From Streptomyces cirratus (GTDB lineage Bacteria > Actinomycetota > Actinomycetes > Streptomycetales > Streptomycetaceae), in the NCBI RefSeq assembly GCF_014650775.1, contig NZ_BMVP01000004.1, positions 1 through 64,000 of the forward strand: 64,000 bases of DNA, in the 5' to 3' direction. The translations under genes were made by a program, and so were the position numbers. Each line of letters starts with the position of its first letter. Positions within the stretch are counted from its first letter, which is position 1. The notes below the pieces were generated by a model. The model made no database searches. It saw only the letters and a list, made by a program, of their open reading frames with translations, and was not told the origin of the DNA. Shown here piece by piece: positions 24,307 through 33,051 of the stretch.

Positions 24307-25710
24307 ATGACCCCGATCCTCTTCGTCTATGCCAAGGGCGGCCCTCCTCTGGAGTACGCGCTCCCGAGGATCGCCGCACATGCCGCCGTTCACGTTCTGG
24401 CGCTCGCGCCGCTGCCCCGTGTCAGCGAACAGGTGTGGCTGCCCCAGTGCGCGTCGGTCACCACGGCCCCGCCGGGCGAGGGGGTGGAATTGGTCGATCT
24501 GATCTGTTCCCACGCCCGCCGCGTCGGCGCCGCGGCGGTGCTGACCCTGTCGGAGTACGCGGTGGTGGCCGTCGCCCACGCGAGCCTGCGGCTCGGTCTG
24601 CGCGGCGCCGGCGAGCGGGTCGCGGGGGCGCGGGACAAGCGTCTGATGCGCCGGATCTGGCGTGACTGCGGGCTGCCCGTCCCCGGGTTCACGGAGGTCC
24701 ACGCTCCGGAGGACATCGCGAGGGCCTTCGAAACCCTGAGGCGGCCGCTCCTCCTGAAGGCCGCCTGGAGCGCGGGCTCCACGGCCCATCTCACCGTGTG
24801 GAACGAGCAGCAGGCCGAGGAAGCCTGGAAGACCGGACGCTCCGTCATGGAGGCGTCCTCCGCACAGGGTTACGCGGAACTCCACGCCGCGGACGAGGGC
24901 GTCAGCGATTTCCTGCTGGAGGAGATCGTGACCGGTCAGGCATCCGACTGGTTCGACGGGGCCGGCTGGGGCGACTACGTCAGCGTGGAGGGGATCGTCG
25001 CCGACGGCCGCTACCACCCGTTGTGCATCACCGGGCGATTACCGACCGTCGCGCCCTTCACCGAGCGGGCGAGCCTGGCTCCGGCCGCCCTCCCGGAAGC
25101 GTCGCAGCGCCGGATCGAGGAGGTGTCGCGCGCCGCCGTCGACGCGCTCGGGCTCGACACCTGTGCCACCCACACCGAAATCAAGCTCGGCGCGGGCGGG
25201 GCCATGTGGCTGATCGAGACCGCGGCCCGCTTCGGCGGGGTGATGACCACCCGGCAGGTGGAGACCGTCTTCGGCCTCGACATGATCGGCATGCTGGTGC
25301 GCCAGTTGCTCGGCCGGGACGTCGCCTACCCGGAGCGGATGCTGACCGAAGGCGAGGGGGCCGCCGGATCACTCGTCGTCCTCGCCGTCGACCCCGAGGG
25401 CCGTCCCTGGCGCGAGCTCCCGGCCTGGGACTTCGAGGCGGTCGACTGGGGCGCCCTCATCGCACCGGGGTCCCGCGTGGAGCTGGTTCGCGAGCACAGT
25501 CTCGCGCCGGGCAGCCCGGTCCCGCCGTACGAGGAGGCGGGAGGGGCCAACTCCATGGCTGCGCTGTGCTTCCTCAGCGCCGGGTCCGGGCCGCAGCTGC
25601 TGGCCGACTGCGGCCGCATCCTCGCCGCCCTGCCGAAGGCCCTCACCACCACGTCCCCCGAACGCTCCGCCACGTCCGCCGACCCCTCTACGCCAGGGAG
25701 CACCGCATGA
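24307..25710 (+). CDS. ATP-grasp carboxylate-amine ligase-like protein
   Basis: A 467-residue ATP-grasp enzyme. The N-terminal ~100 residues are a Rossmann-like pre-domain (ILFVYAKGG). AGARDKRLMRRIWRDCGLPV begins the ATP-grasp core. RPLLLKAAWSAGSTAHLTV contains the nucleotide-binding Lys, DFLLEEIVTG the adenine-binding strand, and THTEIKLGAGGAMWLIE followed by AARFGG the magnesium-binding Glu region. The closest types are the BacD/LAL dipeptide ligases, so it probably joins a carboxylate to an amine via an acyl phosphate. The last ~120 residues are a C-terminal extension as seen in that class. The gene starts a likely three-gene operon, its stop overlapping the next ATG. 24052-24306 upstream has no gene and should hold the promoter. 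Confidence 0.88.
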   Translation: MTPILFVYAKGGPPLEYALPRIAAHAAVHVLALAPLPRVSEQVWLPQCASVTTAPPGEGVELVDLICSHARRVGAAAVLTLSEYAVVAVAHASLRLGLRGAGERVAGARDKRLMRRIWRDCGLPVPGFTEVHAPEDIARAFETLRRPLLLKAAWSAGSTAHLTVWNEQQAEEAWKTGRSVMEASSAQGYAELHAADEGVSDFLLEEIVTGQASDWFDGAGWGDYVSVEGIVADGRYHPLCITGRLPTVAPFTERASLAPAALPEASQRRIEEVSRAAVDALGLDTCATHTEIKLGAGGAMWLIETAARFGGVMTTRQVETVFGLDMIGMLVRQLLGRDVAYPERMLTEGEGAAGSLVVLAVDPEGRPWRELPAWDFEAVDWGALIAPGSRVELVREHSLAPGSPVPPYEEAGGANSMAALCFLSAGSGPQLLADCGRILAALPKALTTTSPERSATSADPSTPGSTA

Positions 25711-27707
25711 CGAACGCCGGCGCCCTCACCCCCGCGCCGTCCCCCCGGGGCGCCGCCGTGGACGCCCTGCTCACACTCCCCCTGTTCGAGCAGCTGGCCG
25801 GGGTGCTGGGCGGGCACCCGTACGTGAAGGTCGTCGTGGACCGGGAGCAGGGGGTGTGGCACGTCCTGGACAGCGCCGTCCACTCCTTCCACGTCAACTA
25901 CATAGCCACCGAGATCCAGGGCCTGACCCTCGACCAGCTCGACGCCGAACTCGACCGCTTCAACCACGACGTCTACCAGGCCCCCGCGCGACGCTTCCTG
26001 CTCGGCGTCTTGTCGCTGCACTCCCGGGGCGGCCCCGAGCAGGGCGAGCCGTTCATGGTCCTGGAGACCACCGAGGCCGACACCATGGGCGCGGACCTGT
26101 TGATCGAGTTCCACGCCTTCGTACGGGCCCATCTCGATCCCGCGCTGGAGCTGCTCCTGAAACCGGCCAACCACGGCCAGGAGAACGCCCTCGCGGCGGT
26201 GCCGGAGACCGTGGTGCCCCGTGCACGGGGACACGCGCTCTCGGCGGCCGCGCCGTTCGTCCCGTTGACGCTCGCCTCGGCCACCGGCCGGCTCCGTGCC
26301 TTCGTCTCGCGCGAGGAGTACCTGGCCGCCCGCGCGGACCTGACCTGGTACGACATCGTCGCCATGCCCGTCGTCCCCGACGACATCCCGCGGCTCGCCG
26401 GTCTGATCAACGCCCTGCCCACCACCCCGCTGTCGCACACCAACATGCTGGCAGCCGGTTGGGGCATCCCCAACGCCATCGTCCGCGGGGTCCTCGACAC
26501 GATCGCCGACGAGAAGCTGGACGGTTGCTGGGTCCGTTACGAGGTGACCGCCCACGGGTTCGTCATCGAGCGCGCCGAGGAGCCGTCGGACCTGGCCGAA
26601 CCGACGTGGCACACCCAGCGGGTCCGCCTCGACGCGCCGCAGGTGGCGGACGTACCGCTCGTGCCGCTGTCCGCGTTACGGGCCGGGGACCGGAACCGCT
26701 ACGGCACCAAGGCGGCCAACCTCGGGGAACTGCACCACGTGCTGCGCCACGGCTCGTCCCGGCTGACCGGCTACTACTCCGTGCCGCGCCCGCCGCGGGC
26801 CGACCTGCTCGGTCACCTGGCCGCCCGGCTGGGGATGCCCGAGGACGGTGATCTCGCCCAGTACGCGGGCGAGTTCCTGAGCCGCCACGTCCGGGCGCCG
26901 GCGGGCATCGCCGTCCCCTTCTCCGTCCAACGGCGGTTCCTGGACTCCTCGCCGGCCGTGCAACAGAGCATCGGCAAGCTGAAGATGGCCCTGGAGCTGA
27001 ACGCCATGGACGCCGTCGACACCGTCTGCGTCCAGTTGCAGCACCTGGTGCGCACCCTTCCGGTGCCCGAGGACCTGGTGCGCGCCCTGGACGCGCAGGT
27101 GGTCGAGCACCTGGCGGGCACGAGCCGCTTCGCCGTGCGGTCCTCCTCGAACGCCGAGGACCTGCCGGGCTTCTCCGCGGCCGGTATCTACGAGTCCCAC
27201 ACCAAGGTCACGGACCTGCCGGGGCTGCTGGACGCCGTCCGCCAGGTGTGGGCCTCGTTGCTGTCCCCGCGCAGCGTGCGGCTGCGCCATCAGGCCGGGA
27301 TCGCCCTGGACGACACGTACATGGGGGTGATCGTCCAGCGCTACGAACCCTCCCCGCTCGGAGGCGTCATGGTCACCTGCAATCCGACCAATCGGGCCGA
27401 CTTCCGCAACGTGTACCTCAACTGCGCGCACGGCTCCACGGCCGATGTGGTCGACGGCCGGACGCTGCCCCTGCAGTACCTGTACAACACGGTCGAGGGC
27501 GGCGGCCGAACGATCTCGCTGGGCGCGGCCACCGAGGACCTGGCGCCGCAGACCCGGGACCACCTGGGCCGGCTGGCGCTGGCGGGGCGTCTGCTCCAGT
27601 CCCATTTCGCCACGGACTACACCTTCGCGGGGCCGCTCGACATCGAATGGCTGCTCGGGCCGGGAGACGCGCTCCACATCCTCCAGCTCCGGCCGTACAG
27701 CGCCTGA
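25707..27707 (+). CDS. PPDK-like phosphotransferase with permuted domain order
   Basis: A 666-residue protein related to PEP synthase/PPDK enzymes. Residues 1-165 are an unrecognised domain. The phosphohistidine swivel-like segment TTPLSHTNMLAAGWGIPNAI is at about 239-258, with His244. It precedes the ATP-binding domain, which starts near 331 (YGTKAANLGELH) and includes FAVRSSSNAEDLPGFSAAGI at about 475-495 and the end FAGPLDIEWLL/LQLRPY. No PEP/pyruvate TIM barrel is present. In rifamycin phosphotransferase, also in this window, the order is ATP domain first and His domain last. The likely reaction is transfer of the ATP beta-phosphate via His244 to a small molecule or to PEP/pyruvate; the acceptor is unknown. 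ATG 25707 overlaps the ATP-grasp stop. Confidence 0.85.
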   Translation: MTNAGALTPAPSPRGAAVDALLTLPLFEQLAGVLGGHPYVKVVVDREQGVWHVLDSAVHSFHVNYIATEIQGLTLDQLDAELDRFNHDVYQAPARRFLLGVLSLHSRGGPEQGEPFMVLETTEADTMGADLLIEFHAFVRAHLDPALELLLKPANHGQENALAAVPETVVPRARGHALSAAAPFVPLTLASATGRLRAFVSREEYLAARADLTWYDIVAMPVVPDDIPRLAGLINALPTTPLSHTNMLAAGWGIPNAIVRGVLDTIADEKLDGCWVRYEVTAHGFVIERAEEPSDLAEPTWHTQRVRLDAPQVADVPLVPLSALRAGDRNRYGTKAANLGELHHVLRHGSSRLTGYYSVPRPPRADLLGHLAARLGMPEDGDLAQYAGEFLSRHVRAPAGIAVPFSVQRRFLDSSPAVQQSIGKLKMALELNAMDAVDTVCVQLQHLVRTLPVPEDLVRALDAQVVEHLAGTSRFAVRSSSNAEDLPGFSAAGIYESHTKVTDLPGLLDAVRQVWASLLSPRSVRLRHQAGIALDDTYMGVIVQRYEPSPLGGVMVTCNPTNRADFRNVYLNCAHGSTADVVDGRTLPLQYLYNTVEGGGRTISLGAATEDLAPQTRDHLGRLALAGRLLQSHFATDYTFAGPLDIEWLLGPGDALHILQLRPYSA

Positions 27708-27754
27708 CCCGTCCGTAGTCCGTCCCCGCGTACCGTCCCAGCCGAAGGCCGCCC

Positions 27755-29020
27755 ATGCCCATCTCCCTGCGTGCGCGCGCGACACGCCGCGTCCGGCCGC
27801 CCGCCGCGGTGCTGCGCGTGATCCGACTGAACAACGGGTTCCAGTTGTTGTTCAACCTGCTGTGGTGGATGCCCGTCTTCTACGAGTACCAGAGGCGGGC
27901 AGGCCTGTCGGACAGTCAGATCTTCGGGATCCAGAGCGTCTACTACGTGGCGTTCTGCCTGCTGGAGATACCCACCGGCTTCATCGCCGACCGGATCGGG
28001 CAGCGCCGTTGCATGCAGCTCGGGGCTGCCTCGATGACCGCGGCGAACCTCCTCCCGGTCGTCTCGCCGTCCTTCGCGGGCTTCATGGCGCACTTCCTGG
28101 CCATCGCCGTCGCCCGCTCGTTGGTGTCCGGGGCCTCCAGCGCCTACCTGTACGAGTACCTGCACGAACACGGTGCGGACGCGCACTACGTACAGGCCGA
28201 GGGCACCGCCCGGGCGCTCGGCCTCTGGGCGAAGATCGCTTGCTGGCCGCTGGTCGGCGTCCTGATGCACGTCCGGCACGAGGCCCCTTACGTGCTGACC
28301 GCGCTCTGCGCGCTCGGTTCGCTGGCCTGCGCCGCGGCCCTCCCCGCGATCGCGGCGCCCCGCGACGGCGCCCACCCCCCGCCGGAGCGCGTCGGGCTGT
28401 TGGCCTCGGCCCGCCAGGCCGCGAAGGTGCTCCGGACGTCACGGTCCCTCGGGCCGTTGATGGTGCAGGGCGTGGCAGTGTTCACGCTCGCCCGCATCTG
28501 CCAGGTCAACCTCTTCCAACCGCTGCTCCTCGAAAAGCACCTCCCCGTCGCCGACCACGGTGCGGTGCTGTCGGCGATGACCGTCGCCGAGGCCGTCGGG
28601 TCGGCCAGGACCGGCTGGTTGCGCGGCAGGCTGTCCGACACCACCGTGGTGACCGTCCTCAGCGTGGTCATGGCACTCACGCTCGCGGCCACCACGCTGT
28701 CGGGGGGCCCGGGCACGATCCTGTGGCTGTGCGTGTTCGCCGCGGCGGCCGGTCTGGCGTACCCGGTGCAGCGCAATCTGATCAACGCGGCCATCCCGCC
28801 GACCCCTTACCGGGCGACCCTGCTGTCGGTGGAGTCCATCATCGACCGCGGCGTGTGCGCGCTGGTGGCGCTGGCCGTCGGCGCCTACCTGGCGGCGGAC
28901 CGCCTCGACGCGCTCCTCGTGCACGCGGCGGTGGGCACCTGCGTGCTGCTGCTCGTCGTGGGCGTCGTCCTGGGGCGACTGCGCCGGGACGGGGAACGGC
29001 CGGCCGCCGGGCGGACCTGA
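27755..29020 (+). CDS. MFS transporter of the ATP-grasp/PPDK-like operon
   Basis: A 421-residue major facilitator protein with about twelve helices. LLEIPTGFIADRIGQRRCMQ is the loop 2-3 signature (D-R-x-G-x-R-R). SGASSAYLYEYLHEHGADA and RTGWLRGRLSDTTVV are other conserved loops. The sequence resembles drug-export MFS proteins with an early EYQRRAGLSDSQIFGI segment. It lies 47 bases after the PPDK-like gene in the same direction, so it probably exports the product of the ATP-grasp ligase and phosphotransferase. It faces the acid phosphatase gene, with stops six bases apart. Confidence 0.9.
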   Translation: MPISLRARATRRVRPPAAVLRVIRLNNGFQLLFNLLWWMPVFYEYQRRAGLSDSQIFGIQSVYYVAFCLLEIPTGFIADRIGQRRCMQLGAASMTAANLLPVVSPSFAGFMAHFLAIAVARSLVSGASSAYLYEYLHEHGADAHYVQAEGTARALGLWAKIACWPLVGVLMHVRHEAPYVLTALCALGSLACAAALPAIAAPRDGAHPPPERVGLLASARQAAKVLRTSRSLGPLMVQGVAVFTLARICQVNLFQPLLLEKHLPVADHGAVLSAMTVAEAVGSARTGWLRGRLSDTTVVTVLSVVMALTLAATTLSGGPGTILWLCVFAAAAGLAYPVQRNLINAAIPPTPYRATLLSVESIIDRGVCALVALAVGAYLAADRLDALLVHAAVGTCVLLLVVGVVLGRLRRDGERPAAGRT

Positions 29021-29026
29021 TACGCG

Positions 29027-29704
29027 TCAGGAGAGCTTGCCGCCGTAGTCCGGGAGTTTGAAGGTGCGCTCCGCGTGGCCGCCGACGAGGTCGCTCTCGT
29101 TGTTGCCGATGTTGGCGATGATCGTGTAGCCGCGGTTCTCGATCTCGGCGCGCTTGGCCGTTTTGTAGGCGCTGACCTGGCTGAACAGGTTGGGCAGGTC
29201 GCGTACGTAGAGTCCAGACACGGGGTAGCCGACCGAGGTCAGGTTGCGCTCGGTGAGCGAGTAGAGGATCCCGGGGCGAGCGGTGACGAAGAAGACGGCG
29301 ACGCCGCGCGCGTTCGCGTACCGGGTGAGGTCCAGGACGGGGGCGATCGCCGGGGTGGGGTTCGTCCAGAACCAGTGGAAGTCGGTCTCCAGCGAGGAGT
29401 TGTCGATGTCGAGGACGATGGCGGGCTTCTCCCCGGAGGGGGAGGAATCCAGGCGCTGCTCCACGTAGGGCCGCGCGGCGCCGACGACGGCGGCGACATC
29501 GCGCTGCCAGGCCGTGTAGTCGATGCCCAGGATCGCGGCGTTGCCACCGGGCGCCCAGGCGGTGACGGCGGCCGGAGCCTGCGCGGGCGCCTTGGTCACC
29601 GCGTGGGCGGCGGTGGCCGGTGCCAGGGCCAGCACGGCCGCAGCGGCGGCGGTGCCCATGACGGTGCGGGTGGTGCGGGTGGTGCGGGTGTGGGCTCTGC
29701 GCAT
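29027..29704 (-). CDS. Secreted HAD-superfamily acid phosphatase
   Basis: A 225-residue exported protein. It has a twin-basic signal peptide ending at ATAAHA, then a class B-like acid phosphatase HAD fold. PAIVLDIDNSSLETDF contains the nucleophile Asp-x-Asp motif, VAVFFVTARPGILY the Thr motif II, YKTAKRAEI the Lys, and IIANIGNNESDLVGG the distal Asp. All four catalytic motifs are present. It should dephosphorylate external nucleotides or organic phosphates. ATG 29704 gives the best signal peptide; longer starts add residues without a better ribosome binding site. Confidence 0.9.
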   Translation of the reverse strand: MRRAHTRTTRTTRTVMGTAAAAAVLALAPATAAHAVTKAPAQAPAAVTAWAPGGNAAILGIDYTAWQRDVAAVVGAARPYVEQRLDSSPSGEKPAIVLDIDNSSLETDFHWFWTNPTPAIAPVLDLTRYANARGVAVFFVTARPGILYSLTERNLTSVGYPVSGLYVRDLPNLFSQVSAYKTAKRAEIENRGYTIIANIGNNESDLVGGHAERTFKLPDYGGKLS

Positions 29705-29905
29705 GGGGGTCACAGGGTCACTCACTCCTGTCGCGGATGGCATGTACGCGAAAAGAATCAGTCACAGACCGCGCGATATCTACTGGTTGGTAGGTAACTT
29801 CTGGCGAACGGCGGGTGGAGTCCAGGGATGATTCCGCCGCGCGAGGAGGCGGGAGCCGGCCGCGGCAGAGCGCGGCCGGCCCCCCGACTGCTGGTGCGTG
29901 CCGGG

Positions 29906-30534
29906 TCAGCGTGCGGAGCCGGCCCGGCGCATCCGTGCGGCGAGCAGCAGGCCTGCGCCCGCGACCAGTGCGCTGCCCGCACCGCCCGCGATCAGGACCG
30001 AGTCGCCCGCGCCGGTGCCGGTGTTGCCGTGGGCCTGCTGGCCCTTGCCCTTGCCCTTGTCGTTCTCCTGCTGGGCCTTCTTGTCCCTGGCGCGCGCCTC
30101 GTGCTGGCCCGCCTTGAGGAACTCGCTGCGGTCGGCGGGGGTGCCCGCCAGCGCGGCGCGGCCGGCCTTGACCAGTTACGGACCGCCACCATCGATGATC
30201 TTGGCGATCGCGACACGGTTGTCCTGGTCGCGCAGCTCGTACTGGGTCACTTCCAGGAAGTGGCGCAGCTCGGCCGAGGTCGGCGAAGTGCTGAGGAGCT
30301 TGCTGATCGCCTCGCTCAGGACGGGGCCGTCCCAGCCTTCGTCGATGCGGGCGAGTTCGACCCGGTCGTCCGAGGCTGCGCGAGGTACCGTCCCGTCTGG
30401 AGGAAGGCGCAGCTGCTCCAGCGTCGCCTTGTCGTTCCGGAAGAGCTGGTTGATGCCCTCCTTCAAGCCGGGGCCGGCACCGTTGAGGAGCCTGGTGATC
30501 AACACCCGGTAGTCGTCGAGGCGGATGCGTTACG
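29906..30534 (-). pseudogene. Truncated ALF-repeat surface protein with a premature stop
   Basis: The frame from about 30532 reads RLDDYRVLITRLLNGAGPG, FRNDKATLEQL, ELRHFLEVTQYELRDQDNRV and AIAKIIDGGGP: classic short actinobacterial ALF repeats (V-x-I-x-x-I-x-x-G-G-P-G). A TAA at 30178-30176 interrupts it where relatives have Glu, and the same frame then continues LVKAGRAALAGTPADRSEF to a Lys/Gln-rich linker and a C-terminal membrane helix (SVLIAGGAGSALVAGAGLLL then RMRR) ending at TGA 29908-29906. Upstream of 30535 is another in-frame stop, so the N-terminus with signal peptide is gone. Originally a wall-exposed, membrane-anchored helical-repeat protein. Confidence 0.8.
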
Positions 30535-30613
30535 GGGCACAAGACCCGTCGGGCCCGCCGATGGTTGTACGCCACATCGAGAAAAGGGGCGTGAGCGGGT
30601 CGCCGGCTGCCGC

Positions 30614-31510
30614 TCACCGCAGGGCGAGCGGAACCTCGGATGCGATGTGGGACAGCTTCTCCGGGTTGCGGACGTAGTAGAGACCGGTGATGCGGGAGTC
30701 CTCCACACGGATCGCCATGACGCCGTCGATCTCCCCGTCCAGACGAACGAGGAGGGCCGGGTTGCCGTTGACCACGGCGGGGCCGAAGCCGATCGCGTGT
30801 CTGATCCTGCCCGTTCCGCCGATGACGAGTCGGCCCACCTTGTCGGCGCCGATGACCGGCCGCGGGGCGGCGTGCTTGAGGCCGCCGCCGTCGCCCATGT
30901 AGACGACCGTGGGGGCGAGCACGTCGAGGAGGGCCTGGAGGTCCCCGGTTTCGAGCGCGCGCCGCAACGACTCCACGGCCGCCCGGGTCTCCCTGGCGGA
31001 GGCCGCCCGGCGAGGGCGGCGGGCATCGACGTGCCGGCGGGCGCGGTGCGCGATCTGACGGACCGCCGCAGGACTCTTGCCGACGGCGGCCGCGATCTCG
31101 TCGTAGTCGACGCCGAAGGCCTCGCGCAGTACGAAGACGGCGCGCTCGGTCGGCGACAGCGTCTCCAGGACGAGCATCATCGCCATCGACAGGCTCTCGG
31201 CCAGCTCGACGTCCTCGGCCACGTCCGGCGCGGTGAGCATCGGCTCCGGCAGCCAGGGGCCGACGTAGGCCTCCTTGCGGCGCGTCAGGGTGCGCAGCCG
31301 GTTGAGGGCCTGGCGGGTCGTGATCCGGACGAGGTAGGCGCGCTGGTCGCGCACCTGCTCCAAGTCGACCTCGACCCACCGCAGCCAGGTCTCCTGGAGG
31401 ACGTCCTCGGCGTCGGCCGCCGATCCGAGCATCTCGTACGCGACGGTGAAGAGCAGGTTGCGGTGGGCGACGAACGTGTCGGTCGCCGGGTGGGAGGCGT
31501 GCTCGTTCAT
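30614..31510 (-). CDS. ECF sigma factor of the ECF41/SigJ type with SnoaL-like tail
   Basis: A 298-residue sigma factor. Region 2 is at about 15-80 (LLFTVAYEMLGSAADAEDVL, then QETWLRWVEVDLEQVRD) and region 4 at about 115-170 (LETLSPTERAVFVLREAFG, VDYDEIAAAVGKSPAAVRQI). A SnoaL/NTF2-like domain at about 185-298 has the ECF41 hallmark GDGGG and ends RITGLYYVRNPEKLSHI. In ECF41 the C-terminal domain, not a separate anti-sigma factor, controls activity. Genes encoding carboxymuconolactone decarboxylases, oxidoreductases or epimerases normally lie beside ECF41 genes; here the FAD oxidoreductase at 31699 fills that role. Start ATG 31510 has a G-rich site upstream. Confidence 0.93.
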   Translation of the reverse strand: MNEHASHPATDTFVAHRNLLFTVAYEMLGSAADAEDVLQETWLRWVEVDLEQVRDQRAYLVRITTRQALNRLRTLTRRKEAYVGPWLPEPMLTAPDVAEDVELAESLSMAMMLVLETLSPTERAVFVLREAFGVDYDEIAAAVGKSPAAVRQIAHRARRHVDARRPRRAASARETRAAVESLRRALETGDLQALLDVLAPTVVYMGDGGGLKHAAPRPVIGADKVGRLVIGGTGRIRHAIGFGPAVVNGNPALLVRLDGEIDGVMAIRVEDSRITGLYYVRNPEKLSHIASEVPLALR

Positions 31511-31698
31511 ATCCCCGCCCCTGCCCCTCGTGTCCGCGGACGGCGGTGACCCGCGACGGTCTTCGAGCGTGCATCCACGGCACGGTCCCTTTCAGTGGCT
31601 GCTGTTCGGTCCGACCCGGTGCGGGGGGCCGACGACATGGCGTTGCCGCACGATAAGCGCCCGGATCCGTCGCGGTCGCATCGGACCGGATCGACGAT

Positions 31699-32904
31699 TC
31701 AGACAACCCGGTCGGCCGGGGCCGGCGCCTCGCCGCGCTCGGCCTGGAGCAGCCGGCGGCGCGTTGCACCTCCTGGCATGAGGTGCAAGCGGTACGAACC
31801 GGGCCTGCCCGCCTCGTGCGCCAGGTGGTTGGGGACGCCCTTGCAGACGACTTCCTTGAGCTTGGCGCCCAGGCGGCCGTCGATGTTGAACCACACTGCG
31901 ACGTCGGACCGGTTGGCGAACTGGAAGATGCCGGCGTGCCGGCCCAGGCTGATGCACTGGGCGCCGAACGACTGGTTGAGCGTCGAGGGCTGCTCGCCGG
32001 CGATCCGGCTGAGTACCGTGTCGGCAGCTCGCGCGCCCAGCGGGATCGCGGCCTGGCAGCTCATCCGCAGCGGCAGCCCCGACGGTGCCGCCGAGTCCCC
32101 GGCCGCGACGATGCGTACGTCGTCCACACTCGTCAGCGTCTCGTCCGTCAGCAGGCGGCCCAGGGCATCGGTGCTCAGCCCGCTTCGGACGGCCAGGTCC
32201 GGCACGCCGAAACCGGCGGTCCAGATGGTCAGCCCGCTCGGCAGCTCGCGGCCGTCGGCGAGCCGTACGGCGTCACGGGTCACCGCCGTCACCTTCGCGC
32301 CGGGTCCGTCGAGGACGCGCACGCCGAGCCGGGCCAGGCGTGCGGCGACCGAGCGGCGGCCCCGGGCATGGAGGTAGGGGCCGAGCGTCCCGCCGCAGAC
32401 CAGGGTGACCGCGCGGCCCTGTTCCGCCAGCTCGGCGGCGGTCTCGATGCCGGTCGGGCCGGCGCCGACCACGGTCACAGCTGTCGTCGCGGGCGCGGCG
32501 TCGAGGGCCGGGCGCAGTCGCTGCGCGTCCTCCAGCGTGGCGATCGGGTAGGCGGACTCGGCGGCCCCGGGCACACCCGGGTCGGCGCTGCCACTGCCCA
32601 CCGCGTAGACCAGGTAGTCGTAGCCGAGGGCGCCGCCCGACGCCAGCGCCAGGCGGCGGTCGCCCGCGTCGATCCGCGCCACGGAGTCGACCACCAGCCG
32701 GACGCCCTCGGCCAGGACGTCCCGGTAGGCGACGACCGCCGTGTCGGAACCTCCCACCAGCTGGTGCAGGCGGATCCGGTGGACGAAGTCCGGACGCGGG
32801 TTGACCAGCGTCACCGTCAGGTCACCGCGCTGCGTCAGACGGTTCGCGGCCATGACACCGGCGTACCCGCCGCCGATCACGACCACATCAGTGTTCTCAA
32901 CCAT
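31699..32904 (-). CDS. FAD-dependent pyridine nucleotide-disulfide-type oxidoreductase
   Basis: A 401-residue flavoprotein of the NDH-2/ferredoxin reductase-like class. The FAD-binding Rossmann motif is DVVVIGGGYAGVMAANRL, the NAD(P)-binding motif is AVTVVGAGPTGIETAAELAE, and the second FAD motif is SVDDVRIVAAGDSAAP. LTIWTAGFGVP is characteristic. There is no membrane segment beyond amphipathic parts near the C-terminus (YRLHLMPGG). ATG 32904 follows GGAGAGACACC. It lies 188 bases upstream of the ECF41 gene on the same strand, as expected for an ECF41-controlled oxidoreductase. Substrate and electron acceptor are unknown. Confidence 0.92.
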   Translation of the reverse strand: MVENTDVVVIGGGYAGVMAANRLTQRGDLTVTLVNPRPDFVHRIRLHQLVGGSDTAVVAYRDVLAEGVRLVVDSVARIDAGDRRLALASGGALGYDYLVYAVGSGSADPGVPGAAESAYPIATLEDAQRLRPALDAAPATTAVTVVGAGPTGIETAAELAEQGRAVTLVCGGTLGPYLHARGRRSVAARLARLGVRVLDGPGAKVTAVTRDAVRLADGRELPSGLTIWTAGFGVPDLAVRSGLSTDALGRLLTDETLTSVDDVRIVAAGDSAAPSGLPLRMSCQAAIPLGARAADTVLSRIAGEQPSTLNQSFGAQCISLGRHAGIFQFANRSDVAVWFNIDGRLGAKLKEVVCKGVPNHLAHEAGRPGSYRLHLMPGGATRRRLLQAERGEAPAPADRVV

Positions 32905-33051
32905 GGTGTCTCTCCGTCGCTTCAGGGGCTTCGGGCACAAGACACCGCGCGGCTGTGGGCTGTGACGGCATGTGAGCCGGATCACTCCCCTGCCGTCGGC
33001 TGCCTTGACGACAGGCTCGGGTTCCGTGACCCGTTGCCGCGGGTCACCGGC

